A stretch of 64,000 bases of DNA, from NCBI RefSeq assembly GCF_004379255.2, contig NC_056040.1:33901779-33965778 (forward strand). The letters are read 5' to 3'. The first letter of the stretch is position 1, and each line of letters opens with the position of its first letter. The notes below the pieces were generated by a model. It did no database searches. It worked only from the letters and a program-made list of their open reading frames with translations, and was not told where the DNA came from. This document shows, one piece after another, positions 10,304 to 22,054 of this stretch. The DNA is from Salvia splendens (lineage: Eukaryota; Streptophyta; Magnoliopsida; Lamiales; Lamiaceae). Both the position numbers and the translations under genes were made by a program.

Positions 10304-11040
10304 GGGTAATGAAGCGGCAGCGCTTGTTTGGGGTGGAGCGGTGGTTGGTGTAGGTGGGCTAGGGTTTTCTAAATGGGTTTGTGAGGCAGTTTCTTGGTTA
10401 CCATTATCAGCACTGGAACTGGAAGAGGAGGATGAAGTTGAGAGTTGTTTGAGCAGCGTTTTTACTGGTAATGTAGGTTTCGGTGAAGAAGAGAGGCAAG
10501 CGGATTGGGTAAAAGTAATTTGCGGATCTGAAATCTGTCTTTTATAATGATATTGCGACTGTTGGGATTATCCAGTGTCGAGATCCCTGCGGCTTTTCAA
10601 GTACGGGCGCGCCTTTTCTGAGTGCCAGCTGGCCTAGCTTCTCTGATACGCTTCGTTCCTCTCTCCAGGGTGTCCTTTCACTGTGTCGGATGGCGCTTCC
10701 TAACACCTTTTTAGTGGCTGCGCACATCCTTTCATCTCCTGCCCTGCTCAACTTAGTCGCTGTACCACCAATTAAATTTGAAATGCACTGATCAAGTGGA
10801 CAATTAATTCTTAGTGAAACTTAATTAGCTCCACTTGATCAGTCTTCCTCCTTTCTTCCATCTTTTTAACTTGAATAATAATAAATAAAAAATAAAACTT
10901 ACTAAAAGCTATTTACACTAATTCCTAAGGGTTTTTGACCGGGCCCCCCTAGGGTGTCACTTGATCAGGTTAATAGATTGAGTTTTTTCCGCTTGATCAA
11001 GCAGACTAACTATGAGTACCTGATCATTCCCTTTACCTGA
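10304..11040 (-). other. Ath1 spacer between pol and the extra ORF
   Basis: From 10304 to about 10573 the extra-ORF frame continues without a stop (Ser/Thr/Pro-rich, TTAPPQTSAAASLP). From about 10575 to 11040 there is no clear coding. That part aligns with 21390-21840 in Ath2 and contains repeated ttgatca motifs. Confidence 0.55.
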
Positions 11041-12171
11041 TTACTGGAGAGAGTTAGGCATGAGTAGTGGAATGTCGTCTACCACAAATACCTCCATTCC
11101 TTCTCTGTATGGCTTTACCCTATGACCATTCACCATGAAGGAAGGCGAATCTGAATCGCCTCCCTGGAGTTCGATTGCACCATTCGCTCGGACGACGACA
11201 ATGGTATAGGGACCTATCCACCTTGATCTGAGCTTCCCTGGCATCAATTTCAGCCTGGACTGAAATAGCAACACTTTCTGGCCTACTTTGAGCTCCTTCT
11301 TGCGGAGATTCTTATCATGCCACATCTTTGTCTTTTCTTTGTACCACATAGCAGAGTCGTAGGCATCCAGACGGAGCTCCTCAAGCTCCTGTGGTTGCAT
11401 TCTTCTTTCTGAAGTCCCTGCGTCGGTATTCATATTCATTTCCTTGATGGCCCAGTAAGCTTGATGCTCCACTCCCACCGGCAGATGGCACATCTTTCCA
11501 AATACCAGCCGGTATGGGGACATTCCTATAGGCGTTTTGAAAGCGGTCTTGTATGCCCAGAGTGTGTCCTCCAGACGACGGCTCCAGTCCTTCCTCGTGG
11601 GATCGACTGTCTTCTCTAGGATTGCCTTTATCTCTCTATTAGAAACCTCAGCCTGACCATTGGATTGCGGGTGATAAGGTGTGGATAGGCGGTGGTGGAC
11701 TCCATACTTCCGCATCAAGGCTTCGATAGTTCTGTTTACGAAATGAGTTCCTTGGTCAGAGATGATTGCCCATGGTACCCCGTATCGGGTAAATATGTTT
11801 GATTTCAAGAACTTCGCTACTTCTCTGGACTCACACGTCCTAGTTGCCTTTGCCTCGATCCATTTGGACACATAGTCCACTGCCACTAGTATATAGAGAT
11901 TGCCTTCAGACGCGGTAAAGGGTCCCATAAAGTCCATTCCCCATACATCAAATATTTCACAGACAATAATGGGGATTTGAGGCATCTCGTCTCTAGTAGA
12001 TATCCCTCCAGTAAGTTGGCATCGAGGGCACTTCTTGCAGAACTCATAAGCCTCTCTATGGATGGAAGGCCAGTAAAACCCGCTATCAAGTATTTTCTTT
12101 GCTTTTTTCTTCGGTCCAAAGTGCCCACCTCAAGTCAGTGCGTGGCAGTGGATCATCACATCTTCATGTTC
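11041..12171 (-). pseudogene. Ath1 integrase
   Basis: Ty3/gypsy integrase that would insert the cDNA. The zinc-binding module is visible as [20 protein letters not shown] and CQLTGG, with the CxxC intact. The catalytic core has WGMDFMGPF (Asp), [10 protein letters not shown] (Asp) and [15 protein letters not shown] (Glu), closely the Athila form. A basic C-terminal domain follows ([14 protein letters not shown]), ending in MPNSLQ and a stop at 11041. The last 314 codons are open. Two in-frame stops near 12130 and 12172 separate it from RNase H in the same frame, so only point nonsense mutations break the link. Confidence 0.92.
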
Positions 12172-13625
12172 CTACTCTGGAATGCATCGTCGGATTACTT
12201 GATCTGCCCCCATTTTCCATAGGTAAGGATTGTCCCAATAGAAGTATCGGGAATCACTTTTAAGCATTAGCTTTTGTGCTTTTGTAATCTCATCACTTCT
12301 AGGTAACTCGCATGTTACCAAGTAGTTGGCCATGTCCGCGAACCATGGCTCCTTTCTCGTGTTATGTCCCTTGCTTCTCTGGTTGCCTTGATCAACTCCC
12401 TCCGCTTGGTTGATCCACCGGCATTCAGGTGATGACTCGATCAGGCAGAGATGCTCTTCAGGGAAAGCGTCTGGAATTGCTTCTTCATTGTCCTTTTGCA
12501 AAATTCGACTTAGGTGATCTGCCACCTTGTTCTCACATCCTTTCTTATCCACTGCTTCCCAATCAAACTCCTGTATAAGGAGTACCCACCTGATTAACTG
12601 CGGCTTTGACTCCTTTTTTGCTAAGAGGTATTTGATGGCCTCATGATCTGTATAAACAATTACTTTGGAACCAAGCAAGTATGGTCTGAACTTTTGAAAC
12701 GCGAAGACTACCGATAGCATCTCCTTTTCGGTCACATCATAGTTCTTTTGTGCCTGATTCAGAGTTTTGGAGGCGTAAAAGATGACATAACTCTTCCCTT
12801 CAATTTTCTGACCTAATACTGCCCCCACAGCATAGTCACTAGCATCGCACATCACCTCAAAGGGGTGATTCCAGTCGGGGGCACGTATTATTGGAGAGCT
12901 TATCAATCGATCTTTTAGAAATTGGAACGCGGCTTTGCAAGCATCTGAGAACTCAAACTCGACCTCGTTCTGAAGAAGTCGTGTCAGTGGCTGGGCTATC
13001 TTTGCGAAATCTTTTATGAATCGTCTATAGAACCCAGTGTGCCCCAGAAAGGCTCTGGTCTCCTTCTGGTTGGTAGGATATGGAAGTTTTGCAATGACCG
13101 CTATCTTTGCTGGGTCGACCTCGATCCCTCTGCTTGACACTATGTGGCCCAAGACTATTCCTTCGGTAACCATAAAATGGCATTTCTCGAAATTCAGAAC
13201 CAAGTCCTTCTGGCGGCATCTTTCCAATACCCTGTTCAGACTATGCAGCCCTTGATCAAAATCATCCCCATAGACAGTAAAATCGTCCATGAAAATCTCA
13301 ATGCAGTCCTCCAATAGGTCTGAGAAAATGCTATCATGCATCTCTGGAAAGTGCCCGGGGCGTTACAAAGGGAAGTGATCCTTCTCCTGTGAGCGTAAGT
13401 GCCAAAAGGGCAGGTGAACGTCGTCTTCTCCTGGTCTTCTGGATTCACAGCAATCTGGAAATAGCCACTATAACCATCCAGGAAACTAAAGTACTGCTTC
13501 CCTGCCAACTTCTCCAACATTTGATCAATGAACGACAGAGGGAAGTGATCCTTCTTCGTAGCTTGGTTCAGCTTCCTATAATCTATGCACATTCTCCATC
13601 CAGTAACTGGCCTTGTCGGGATTAG
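12172..13625 (-). pseudogene. Ath1 reverse transcriptase and RNase H
   Basis: RT motifs in order: GWRMCIDYRKLN, FLDGYSGYFQI, TFTCPFGTYA and the catalytic FMDD at 13282-13293. The connection follows ([21 protein letters not shown]). RNase H then shows [18 protein letters not shown] (Asp), [11 protein letters not shown] (Glu), [11 protein letters not shown] (Asp) and ADHLSRI. The stretch 13341-12172 is open for 389 codons. Upstream, the motif normally read as RRMLFGLCNAP is scrambled to [11 protein letters not shown] and followed by a frameshift near 13330-13350. A TAG near 13627 separates this part from the RT N-terminus. Confidence 0.94.
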
Positions 13626-13943
13626 CTAATTTTTTTCATTTTTTACCACTTGAATCCCTCATTTCTTAGGCACCATGTGCACTGGGCTGACCCAGTTACT
13701 GTCGGGAATGGAATAGATAATCCAGATCGAAACCAACTTGACGATTTCCTTTAGCACCTCTTCCCTCATGTTGGGGGTGAGTTTTCGTTGTTGGTCACGG
13801 TGTGGCTTGGCTCCTTCCTCCAGTCGGATGTGATGCATGCATAAGTCCGGGCTGATGCCTACCAAATCTGTCAGCTTCTAGCCGATGGCCATCTGATTCC
13901 TTCTTAATACTTCCAGCAATATGTCTTCCTGCCCCTGGGTTAA
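13626..13943 (-). pseudogene. Ath1 RT N-terminal segment
   Basis: Reads LVGISPDLCMHHIRLEEGAK, then VLKEIVKLVSIWIIYSIPDS and WVSPVHMVPKK: the region before the RT fingers in Athila-like pol. Stops near 13876 and at 13658-13661 isolate it. The frame is the same as the protease upstream, so the pieces come from one gag-pol frame. The equivalent in Ath3 (58740-59100) is better preserved. Confidence 0.85.
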
Positions 13944-14954
13944 TTAATTGTTGATGATGACAGGCTTGGTTTCATCTTCACCCAGGTAGGCGTACTTTAG
14001 ATGTGCGGGAAGGGGTTTTAACTCTTTTGTAGGTTTTGGTTCTTCATTGGGCAGAGGGTTTTCTGCTGTGTCTCTTTCCAGTAGCTCGCCTTGATCATGC
14101 CGCTTAGCTAGGCTAGATACTTGAGCTATCCCACTTGACCCAACTGGCTTTGGGCGCTCGCAAAAATCATTTATTGCACTTGCGACGGCTTGGTCATCCA
14201 TTTCTCCGACCTTCATGGTCTCAAACCATTCTTCCACTTCCTTTTCGACTTCCTTATCTGCGGCGGAGTCAGTGAACTGCCTTTTTAAAAATTCTTCCTC
14301 CAAATACTCCTGTACTAAGGGCTCAGTCACATCGATGGAGTACACGTTCTCTCCATCGACTGGCCTTTTCATGGCCTCATCAATATTGAACGTGTATTGT
14401 TCTCCTTTGAAATGTAGGCTGATCGTTCCATTCCGTACGTCTATGATAGTGCTGGCTGTGGACAAGAACGGCCGTCCTAGTAGGACTCCGCTTGACTCCT
14501 TTGTTGCGGGCTCCGTCATCTTGATTACGAAGAAATCAGCTGGGTACAGAAAGTTATTTACCTTAACAATAACATCTTCCAAAATTCCTTCCGGGTGAAT
14601 ACATGATCTGTCGGCCAGCTGTATCATTATATCCGTGTCGACTAGCTTTGCCTTTCCCAGCCGTTGATAGATGGAGTATGGCAGAACATTGATAGATGCC
14701 CCCAGGTCGCACATGGCGTGCTCCACCTGGACGTCTCCGATTGAAATTGGGAGCGTGAACATTCCTGGGTCGGTCTTCTTTGAAGGAAGGTCATTCCGTT
14801 GGATCACGGCAGAGACAGTTTCATCTGCAATCATTTTACCCTCCTCATTGACTTTCCCTTCCAGGTAGTCTTTAATAAACTTGCTGACAGGGGGCATTTT
14901 AAATGCCATTAAGAGTGGTATTTTAACGTCCACATCTTTGAACATACTCGCCAC
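13944..14954 (-). pseudogene. Ath1 protease region
   Basis: A 336-codon open stretch. It holds the Athila-type aspartic protease: TLPISIGDVQVEHAMC followed by DLGASINVLP, with the catalytic Asp at about 14706-14708. The family uses DLGAS rather than DTG/DSG. GVLLGRPFLSTA, the second protease signature, follows, then a linker ending in LKYAYLGEDETKPVIINN and a stop at 13944. It is frameshifted relative to gag near 14960. Protease would mature the Gag-Pol polyprotein in the particle. Confidence 0.88.
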
Positions 14955-16937
14955 ATCGATTGTGGCATCCTTCCTTTCTCACCCCCCACTTTCTGATTTC
15001 CTTCTGAGGTTTCATCTCCCACTTTTTCCTTGCCTTTCTCTTTCGCTTGATCCACCACCTTGGGTTCTTTCTTCTCTTCACGGTTTGGTCCAGGATCAAT
15101 TGTTTGGGACGTTGCAGGATAACTGGGGCCTTGGTAGACCCTTCCCAACCTTAGGGACGCTTCGCTAATGTGTTCATGCCCAGGCAGCTGTTCAGTAGCT
15201 GGAATTCTTCCGTCATTTCCCTTTAACTCTCCTAGCGACGTTGCAACTAGAGAAAGTTGTTGTGTCAGCATCTCTAATGACGCCCGCTGCCCCCTCTGAG
15301 TTTCCTGGATTTCCTGCATCGCATCATTTGTGTGGTGCGGTACTATCATATTGCTCGGGCTATCATTGGAGTAGCGGTTATATTTCTAATTTGGCGGCCT
15401 CCCTCCATGGTTGGGCTGCGGGTAGTCAGATCGCTCGTAATGTTCGAGCAGGTATGGCTGATAGTTGTAGAATTGATTTTCCTATTGCTGGCCTCCCCGT
15501 TGGTGTGGCGGGACATAAGTAACCATCTGGTTGTTTGGCTGCCTTTCCTGGTTGCTTGACTGAGAAGCTAGCTGCCTGTATCCCCAGTTTCCTTCCTGTT
15601 GTCTGCTTGACCAGCTAGGCTGTCCTACGCTTGACCAATTCCCTTGAGGTCAATTTGACCAACCTGTCTGACTTCCTTGCATTCTGTTTCCTCCAGCATT
15701 TGGCTTCTCCTGGATCCGAGCAGACCAGTTACGCTGTCCGTCAAAGGGTTGCAGTTGTTGTGTCGATAGTGGGAGTTGTTGGCTTTGATTATGATCCGTC
15801 CACCTGAAGTTGGAGTGGCCCCTCCATGGAGCGTCTCTTTGCTTCCCCTGGATCCAGTTGCCATTTGCATTCCACTGTCCTACTGCATTTACTTTCTCTA
15901 CCTCAGGGGGGAATTCGCAGTAATAATAGTGATGTTCTTCTGGCGGCGACGACTGTGGTACGTACTGCGTCTCTTTTGGTGCAGGTGGTGGTGGTGGCAG
16001 TCTGGTTTTTTCTAGCAGTTTCTTCTCCATCTGCTCGAATCGAGGCTCCAGCTTTTCATCGCTGTGCGCCTGTGCTGCGTGCACTTCACTCCTGTACTGC
16101 CCTCGAGAGGTTTCATACGACCGCTTAGCCTCAATTAGTCTTTCCATAATATTCTTAGCTTGGCTGAAAAGGGTTTTTGAGAAATCCCCTTGTGCTGCGA
16201 GGTTGAGGTCGTTTTTGTTGTCCACCGTGAGTCCGCCGTAGAAGATCGAGTAGATCTCCTTTTCTCCTAGCTTGTGGTTGGGGCATGCTTGAAGCAGCCC
16301 TTGAAATCTGTCCCAGTACTGGCCGAGGGGCTCGTCGTACTCTTGTCTGGCCTCTGTAATCTCCCTTTTCAGGGCACTTGTCTTTGATGCTGGGAAGAAA
16401 CGGTCGATGAATATCATGCGGAATTCCACCCAAGTCCTGATGGATCCCTCTGGTAGCCTTGACAGCCATACTCCTGCGTCCCCTTTCAAAACGAAGGGGA
16501 TAGCCTTGAGTCTGTAATCTTCAGAAGTGGATCCAGCCGGGACGGGCTGAATATCGCAGTATCGGCATAACTCCTCCAGAAAGGCGTACGGACATTCCTT
16601 CGAGAGACCGTAGAAGTGGGTCAAGATGGCCAGCACTCCTGATTTGATAGCGATGGTCCGCATCCCAGGAGTGGCGGCAATGGCATGTGTGGGCTCCTTC
16701 TCATCATGAGCGTGCAAAGAGCCGATTCCCGAGTCGTCGATGACAACGACCATCTCTGCTTCTATTTGTTTTGGTGGTGGTGGTAGTGGGTTTTGCTCAG
16801 CTGCTGCTTGCTGCTGCCTCTAAAGCTGCTCTGTAACGAGTGGTAACTACGCTGGCTTCCTGGACTCTCCAACGATTGTTAGTTCTTCTATATATCAAAG
16901 GATGATTCCAATAATCGCCTTGGTGGTTCCTTCTCAT
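14955..16937 (-). pseudogene. gag: Ath1 gag
   Basis: The Retrotrans_gag domain spans about 16700-16130: FYGLSKECPYAFLEEL, LKAIPFVLKGDAGVWLSRLP, FRMIFIDRFFPASKTSALKR, YWDRFQGLLQACPNH and FYGGLTVDNKNDLNLAAQG, as in Athila capsids. A Gln/Asn/Trp-rich nucleocapsid-like tail follows without a CCHC knuckle. The likely start is ATG at 16937 (MRRNHQGDYWNHPL), because the same N-terminus is present in Ath2 at 25634. A frameshift near 16800 breaks it from the 367-codon open stretch starting at 16753. Further in-frame stops lie near 15650 and 15400, and the pol side is frameshifted near 14960. Confidence 0.9.
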
Positions 16938-16981
16938 CAACAGCAACGCCCTACACACAAACATAAAGTAACACCATGCTT

Positions 16982-16998
16982 CCCCGGCAACGGCGCCA
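16982..16998 (-). promoter_or_regulatory. Ath1 primer binding site
   Basis: The minus strand reads TGGCGCCGTTGCCGGGG three bases after the LTR end. From memory this matches the 3' end of plant tRNA-Asp, used by Athila elements; I could not check a tRNA database. Confidence 0.8.
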
Positions 16999-17001
16999 TT
17001 T

Positions 17002-18176
17002 TGGCGGGCTCGGAAATGCGCGGATTAAGATTGGATCAAGTTATATGGAGGATAACTGAATCGGTTGGACCAGTTCCAAATTGTTGTTGCCACTTAATCG
17101 AATCAATCCTCGAACCGAAACGCGCCAAAGATAATATTTATAACTCCCGATTTCACACTACTTTAACAGTAAAGCGGCAAGTTCGGGGTCGATCCCACAG
17201 AGAAGTTGGTGTGTCGAGTGTGTGAGTAGTGAACAGTGGGGTTGGCTGCTGCCACGCTTTAACTTGGGAGTTTTAACTATGGTTTTTATCTAGGCAGAAT
17301 TCAAACTAGCTAGCTTGATCAACGGAAATTTAAACACTGGGTCAAGTAAATTGCAGGTAATAACAGAAAAGTAAATGCGTGATTTAAAAGAGAGAATAAC
17401 TTCGATTAAACTAAGATACGATTACAGCGTGAAAATAAACTAAGCTAACACTTCGATAATAAAGAAAGCGGTAAACTGAGAAGAATCTCAGCGGGAAACT
17501 TAAGTTACGCCGACAGAAATGGTTATTCTGCAGCGCTCCCTTCAGTCGCCCTTTTAACTACGCTATCTAAGCTAAACTAGAGATCTGAACTAAACTAAGC
17601 TAAGAGAGTAGAACTAAGCGAAACTAAGCTAGAGAGCTGAACTAAGCTAAACTAAGCTAAACTAAGCGGAAAGTAAAGTCTCGGATACTTTCTTGTGGTG
17701 GCACAGCCTCTATTTATAAGCTCGATTCAGCCTACAGCTGGATAACGATCTTGACAGGGAATATTCACTCATGCAGAGGATGAGCAACTCAATGATTGCT
17801 ACGTGCTCTTTCTCTAGAATAACGACGCTTTTGGATAACAAATTTCTGATCGGTTCATCCTGGCGTCTTCACAAGCTGGCACGTGTCCCCTTCTAGAACG
17901 TCGTCCTAGGTAACAGAATGGTGCGCCACATCCAGCTCATTTCCTCACATTTTCCTTCTAGAAACCAGCAGTCCCCACTTTAACTGCTTGACCTCGCCCC
18001 TTGATCAACTCCCCTGATTTTTGGCCTTTTTCGCCTTTTGTACGTCCTTGATCAGTTCGGCCTTGCTGCCTTGGACAAGTAGCATTTCTGCACATTTTAA
18101 CACTTGTTTGCACGATAAACCGATCAAGTAGTATATGTTTTACCCCCAAAACCGATGCATGAAATGAGCCTTATCA
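17002..18176 (-). repeat. Ath1 5' LTR
   Basis: 1175 bp. On the minus strand it begins TGATAAGGCTC (18176) and ends CCGCCA (17002), just before the primer site. The minus-strand TATA box TATAAATA lies near 17709-17720. A tandem run of ctgaactaagctaa units lies at about 17568-17672. The right end abuts a piece of another Athila LTR (ataacgctaac) with no spacer. Confidence 0.9.
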
Positions 18177-18854
18177 ATAACGCTAACAGAAATGAGTATT
18201 CTGCCGCGCTCCCTTTCGAATATCCTTTAAACTAAGCTATCTAACTAAGCTAGAGAACTGAACTAAGCTAAGCTAGAGAGCTGAACTAAACTAAGCTAGA
18301 GAGCTGAACTACGCTAAATAACTAAGCTAAGCTAAACTAGACGGAAAGTAAAGTCTCGGATGCCTTCTTGTGGTGGCACACCCTCTATTTATAAGCTCAA
18401 TTCGGCCGCCAGCTGGATAACGATCTTGACAGGGAATATTCACTCATTATGAGAGTGAGTGACTCATTGATTGCTACGTGTTTTTCTTCTAGAATGACGA
18501 CGCTTTTTGGTAACAGATTCATGACTCAGCTCCGTCCTTGCGTCTCATATTCCAACACGTGTCCCCTTCTAGAACGTCGTCCTTGATAACAGAATGGTGC
18601 GCTATATCCAGCTCATTTCCTCACGTGTTCTTCTTCTAGAAGCCAGCGGTCCCCACCTAACTACTTGATCGCTCCCCCTTGATCAACTCCCCCGATTCTT
18701 GGCCTTTTATCGCCTTTTGTACTTGTTTGATCAGTTCGGCCTTGTAGCCTTGGTTATGTGGCATTTCTTCACATTTAACACTTGTTTTTAGCGATAAAAC
18801 GATCAAGTAGCATGTATTTCACCCTTAAACCGATGCATGAAATGAGCCTTATCA
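18177..18854 (-). repeat. Right part of the Ath2 3' LTR
   Basis: A 678-bp LTR piece that aligns with 26264-26941 of the Ath2 5' LTR and ends correctly at TGATAAGG next to the Ath2 internal region. Its missing left part is found at 6494-6955. It holds the tandem ctgaacta repeat (about 18228-18345) and a TATA box near 18384-18394. Confidence 0.87.
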
Positions 18855-20297
18855 AACTGCTCACACTTAAAACATACTTGTCCTCAAGTATAAAGAAAAA
18901 TAAAAGAAAAAGATAAGGCAAATTTCAGGCATGGTTTACTTATTTCACTAGTAAAGGAAAATGAAAAGAAAAACAAAACTTTAAGATAAAAACACGTATT
19001 CACATGTATGCATTAGACCGAATAATTTTCCAACAATCATACCCGAGGTCGAGGTCAATCCATTTGTCAGTAGCTTGTGTTCCTTCTCTTTCGCCTTTGC
19101 TTGATCAAAGTGTCAGCTTGTCAAGATTGCTCAATTTAAAAACCACTGTTGGATTCACTCAGTCACTCCTTTCTCACCAGAGATGTTAGGACTGTTCACT
19201 CGGTGTTGCCACAAATTTAATACTTTGAATTGGACTACTCAAGATAGTTCCTTAAGGTCTTTGTTTTGGGTTGTAACGGAGCTCAAGGGTAGTAACGTGT
19301 TAGGTTAGGGTCCTAGGGGTTCTAAGCTTAAAAATAAAAAATATTTAAAGAAAAATCACATGAGTCGAAAGGTCAAAGATTAGACTAAACTCGCTGGATT
19401 AGAATTGTGATATTTATTTCTTGGTGCTCCCTCTTTGTCAGATTTCGACCTTTAGCCTTATAACCTTCGGCTTATTATTATTTTTACTTTTGATTTCCCG
19501 GGTCAGGTTACAACTATTTCCTGCCCTTTCTCTCTTTTTTTATTTTTTATTTTTTATTCTTTTCATATGATCAACCTGATTGTCTAACTTGATTAACCCG
19601 GCTACCCTTTATTCCAACCATTCTTATTGCTATCCCCCTTTTGTTTCCCTTGACAAACTTCATTTCTTTGACCATCTTTCCTCATGTGATATGAAACTTT
19701 GAATTTGGTTTTAAGGCTTCAAAGAAAGGGAAAGAGTGTATGGGCTCGAATTGGCTACTAGGGGGTGCCTTGACTAATGAGGCGGGTTTGTGGAACGAAA
19801 GAAGAACACGGCTCAAATGGTTAAGTCCTAATGCCTTTAGTAATTACTACTTGTGCAATTTTCATCTCAATATTAAAAGTCAGCCTCTCGTAATTTTTTT
19901 CTTTTGTAAAAATAGTAGAAAGTGTTCTACTTTTGGCTTATAACTCACATATAGAGAGGTTTCACAGTTGGTTTAGAAATTGAGCGTTTCCATCATACTT
20001 GCGTCATTCAAATTGATCAAGTTTTTGCAATCAAGTTTTACATGTGAGCATACTGAATCCTTTTTCTAACTCTCCCAAAAAGTAATCAAGTCTTCCATTG
20101 ATCCAATTTCATGCATATTGCCTATTTATTACTACCTGAAATTTGTTATTTTTGAGAAAAAATTTTAGCATGTATGATTTTATTGTAACTAACCCGTCCC
20201 CCATCCCCACTGCATATGAACTCGTCCTCGAGGGACTGGATGCAGTGGAAAGAAGGGTTAGGCACAGGCGATGGCATAACAACAATCAAGGGAACTT

Positions 20298-20332
20298 CTC
20301 ACACTTAGACCAGACACTGGGCTAAGTGTGAG
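20298..20332 (-). other. Conserved stem-loop 1 of Ath2
   Basis: Arms CTCACACTTAGACC and GGGCTAAGTGTGAG with a 7-nt loop; 13 of 14 pairs form. The arms are identical to those at 9086-9120 in Ath1, while the loop differs. Confidence 0.72.
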
Positions 20333-20417
20333 GCAGTGCCAGCAATCAAAACATGCTAATAACCACACAAAAAATAAAACAGATATAGGCAAAACAGAGA
20401 ACAACTTCCATAAACTT

Positions 20418-20452
20418 CTCACACTTAGTCCAGACACAGGACTAAGTGTGAG
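20418..20452 (-). other. Conserved stem-loop 2 of Ath2
   Basis: A perfect 14-bp inverted repeat, CTCACACTTAGTCC and GGACTAAGTGTGAG, around a 7-nt loop. Position 12 of the stem is T-A here and A-T in the Ath1 counterpart at 9225-9259, so pairing is kept. Confidence 0.75.
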
Positions 20453-20897
20453 AACGGAGTCAAAAACACAATTTACACAAAGAAACAGGGTTAAGGGTGA
20501 TACTACTTCCTTCTAGATTGTTGAATCAGGCGAATGTTGCTCGCCTTCCTTATCGCCTTCATTACATAGGCCTTCCTTATTGCTTCTAAGGCTCCGTGTT
20601 TATCGGAGCTCCTCCTCCTTGGTATATTTTTTATTCTTTTTTTCCTTCGGGGGGGGGGGAAGCATGCTGGCAGCGTTAGCAAGCCTCATACCTTGGTTGG
20701 TATGGTGGCCCGTACTAGGGGAAGGAAGGATATTTTCTTCCCCCTTCCTCTGCTCTCTTCCTCTGCTCTCACCTGGTTGCTCTCCACAGTCTTGCTTGTT
20801 GCCTTGAACCCTCAGCTTCAAGAAGTAGCTGGTTCATTGTCTGGTGGCGCGTCCTTCTCAGGATGGAGTCTTCCTCTATAGTCAACGAGAGGTTAAA

Positions 20898-21302
20898 TTA
20901 TGCCTCCGTTCGTCGTAGAAGAAGGTCACTGGGACGAGGCAGCCCTTCTGTTGGTGGTGGCGGAGCAGGGTCTTTAGACCGAGAAATTCTTAGGCGAGCT
21001 TTTAGGGCGGTGTAAATCTCCACGGGGTCAGTGCCGACGGGAAAACTTCTGAGCACAGAGTCCACACGCCCTATGTCAGCCAGGTCCATATATTGGAGTG
21101 GGTCGATGAATCTAGGGGGCGATAATGGTGTTTTGGTAATTGGTGGACTCGGTGGTGAAAAGGATCTCTGATTATTACTGTTGAGACCGGCTCCTAAAGA
21201 AAACGATGAGGTATTGGAGGTCTCGAGTTGATTGCCCTGCATTTCTTTCTGATTATGTTTGCTGGTGACTTGAATTTGGAGAGAATTAGATGAGGGTAGC
21301 AC
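20898..21302 (-). pseudogene. Ath2 extra ORF, shortened
   Basis: A 134-codon frame after pol at the same place as the Ath1 extra ORF. A Ser/Pro-rich start leads to VLRSFPVGTDPVEIYTALKA and SRSKD. This is the only part clearly shared with Ath1 (SFP, D, Y-x-A-x-KA and SKD positions agree). It stops soon after, about 200 residues short of the Ath1 frame, so it is probably truncated. The function is unknown; no membrane segment is seen. Confidence 0.55.
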
Positions 21303-21847
21303 AAGGGTTCTGAAGGCAGTTGATAGAAAGTGAGATTCGGAAAACCCCCTTTTCTACTCAAACTCCGACTGTTGAGATCCCTGCCTATTGAGATCTCTGT
21401 GACTTTTCGCGTACTGGCGCGCCTTTTCATAATGCCAGATGGCAAAGCTTCTTCGATACGCTTCCTTCCTCTCTCCAGGTCGTCCTTTCATTTCAACAGT
21501 CGGCGCCGCCTGACACCTCTCTAATTACTGCGCACGTCTTATCATCACCTGCTCTTATCAACTCAATCACTGCACACCACCAATTAAATTGAATTTGCAC
21601 TGATCACGTGGAACATTAAATCCCGATGGCAGCTCACATAATTCCACTTGATCAGTTCCTTTCCTCCACTTCTGATTTTTTTTTATTAACTAAGAAAAAC
21701 TTAACACACTTAAAAAAAACTATTTACACTAACAAGGATTTGATCGGGTCTCCTTGGAATGTCACTTGATCAGATTAAGAGATTTAGAATTTGTCGCTTG
21801 ATCAAGCAGACTATCCATGAATACCCGATCACTCCTTCTACCTGTTT
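21303..21847 (-). other. Ath2 spacer between pol and the extra ORF
   Basis: No supported coding. From about 21390 it aligns with the Ath1 spacer (ggcgcgccttttc, then the ttgatca-rich stretch). Confidence 0.5.
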
Positions 21848-22054
21848 ACTGGCGTGAGCTAGGCATTGGTAGTGAAATATCGTCTACTACAAACACCTCC
21901 ATTCCGTTCCTTCCGGGTAACTTGCTTTCCTCCAGACTGTTGGTCCTTCCTGCGAACTTTGCCCTTTTAGGCGCAAGTTGCTCCCAGCTTCTCTGTTTGC
22001 TTTGATCAATCCTCCTTTCCTGGCAGATCCGCTATCCTTCAGACTTCAACTTGA
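21848..22054 (-). pseudogene. Ath2 integrase remnant (last residues only)
   Basis: The minus strand reads [19 protein letters not shown] and a stop, matching the end of the Ath1 integrase ([14 protein letters not shown]). The zinc module, catalytic core and most of the C-terminal domain are missing, so a deletion joins the RNase H tail to the last part of integrase. Ath2 could not supply its own integrase. Confidence 0.75.

Larger units (their letters stand above)
18855..20897 (-). other. Ath2 3' untranslated region with two stem-loops
   Basis: Noncoding, alignable with 7664-9358 of Ath1, including the polypurine tract at 18855-18871. Near 20520-20890 are an octanucleotide G run and short broken frames that may be decayed extra-ORF sequence. 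Confidence 0.65.

Noticed and set aside
10233..10547. A plus-strand frame of 104 codons
   Set aside because: Antisense to the Ser/Pro-rich open frame of the Ath1 extra ORF, which is the likelier coding strand because a relative exists in Ath2.
20640..20665. Octamer-scale G run and poly-A or poly-T runs as possible SINE tails
   Set aside because: They lie within the Ath2 3' region and align partly with Ath1; no A/B box promoter or target duplication was seen.
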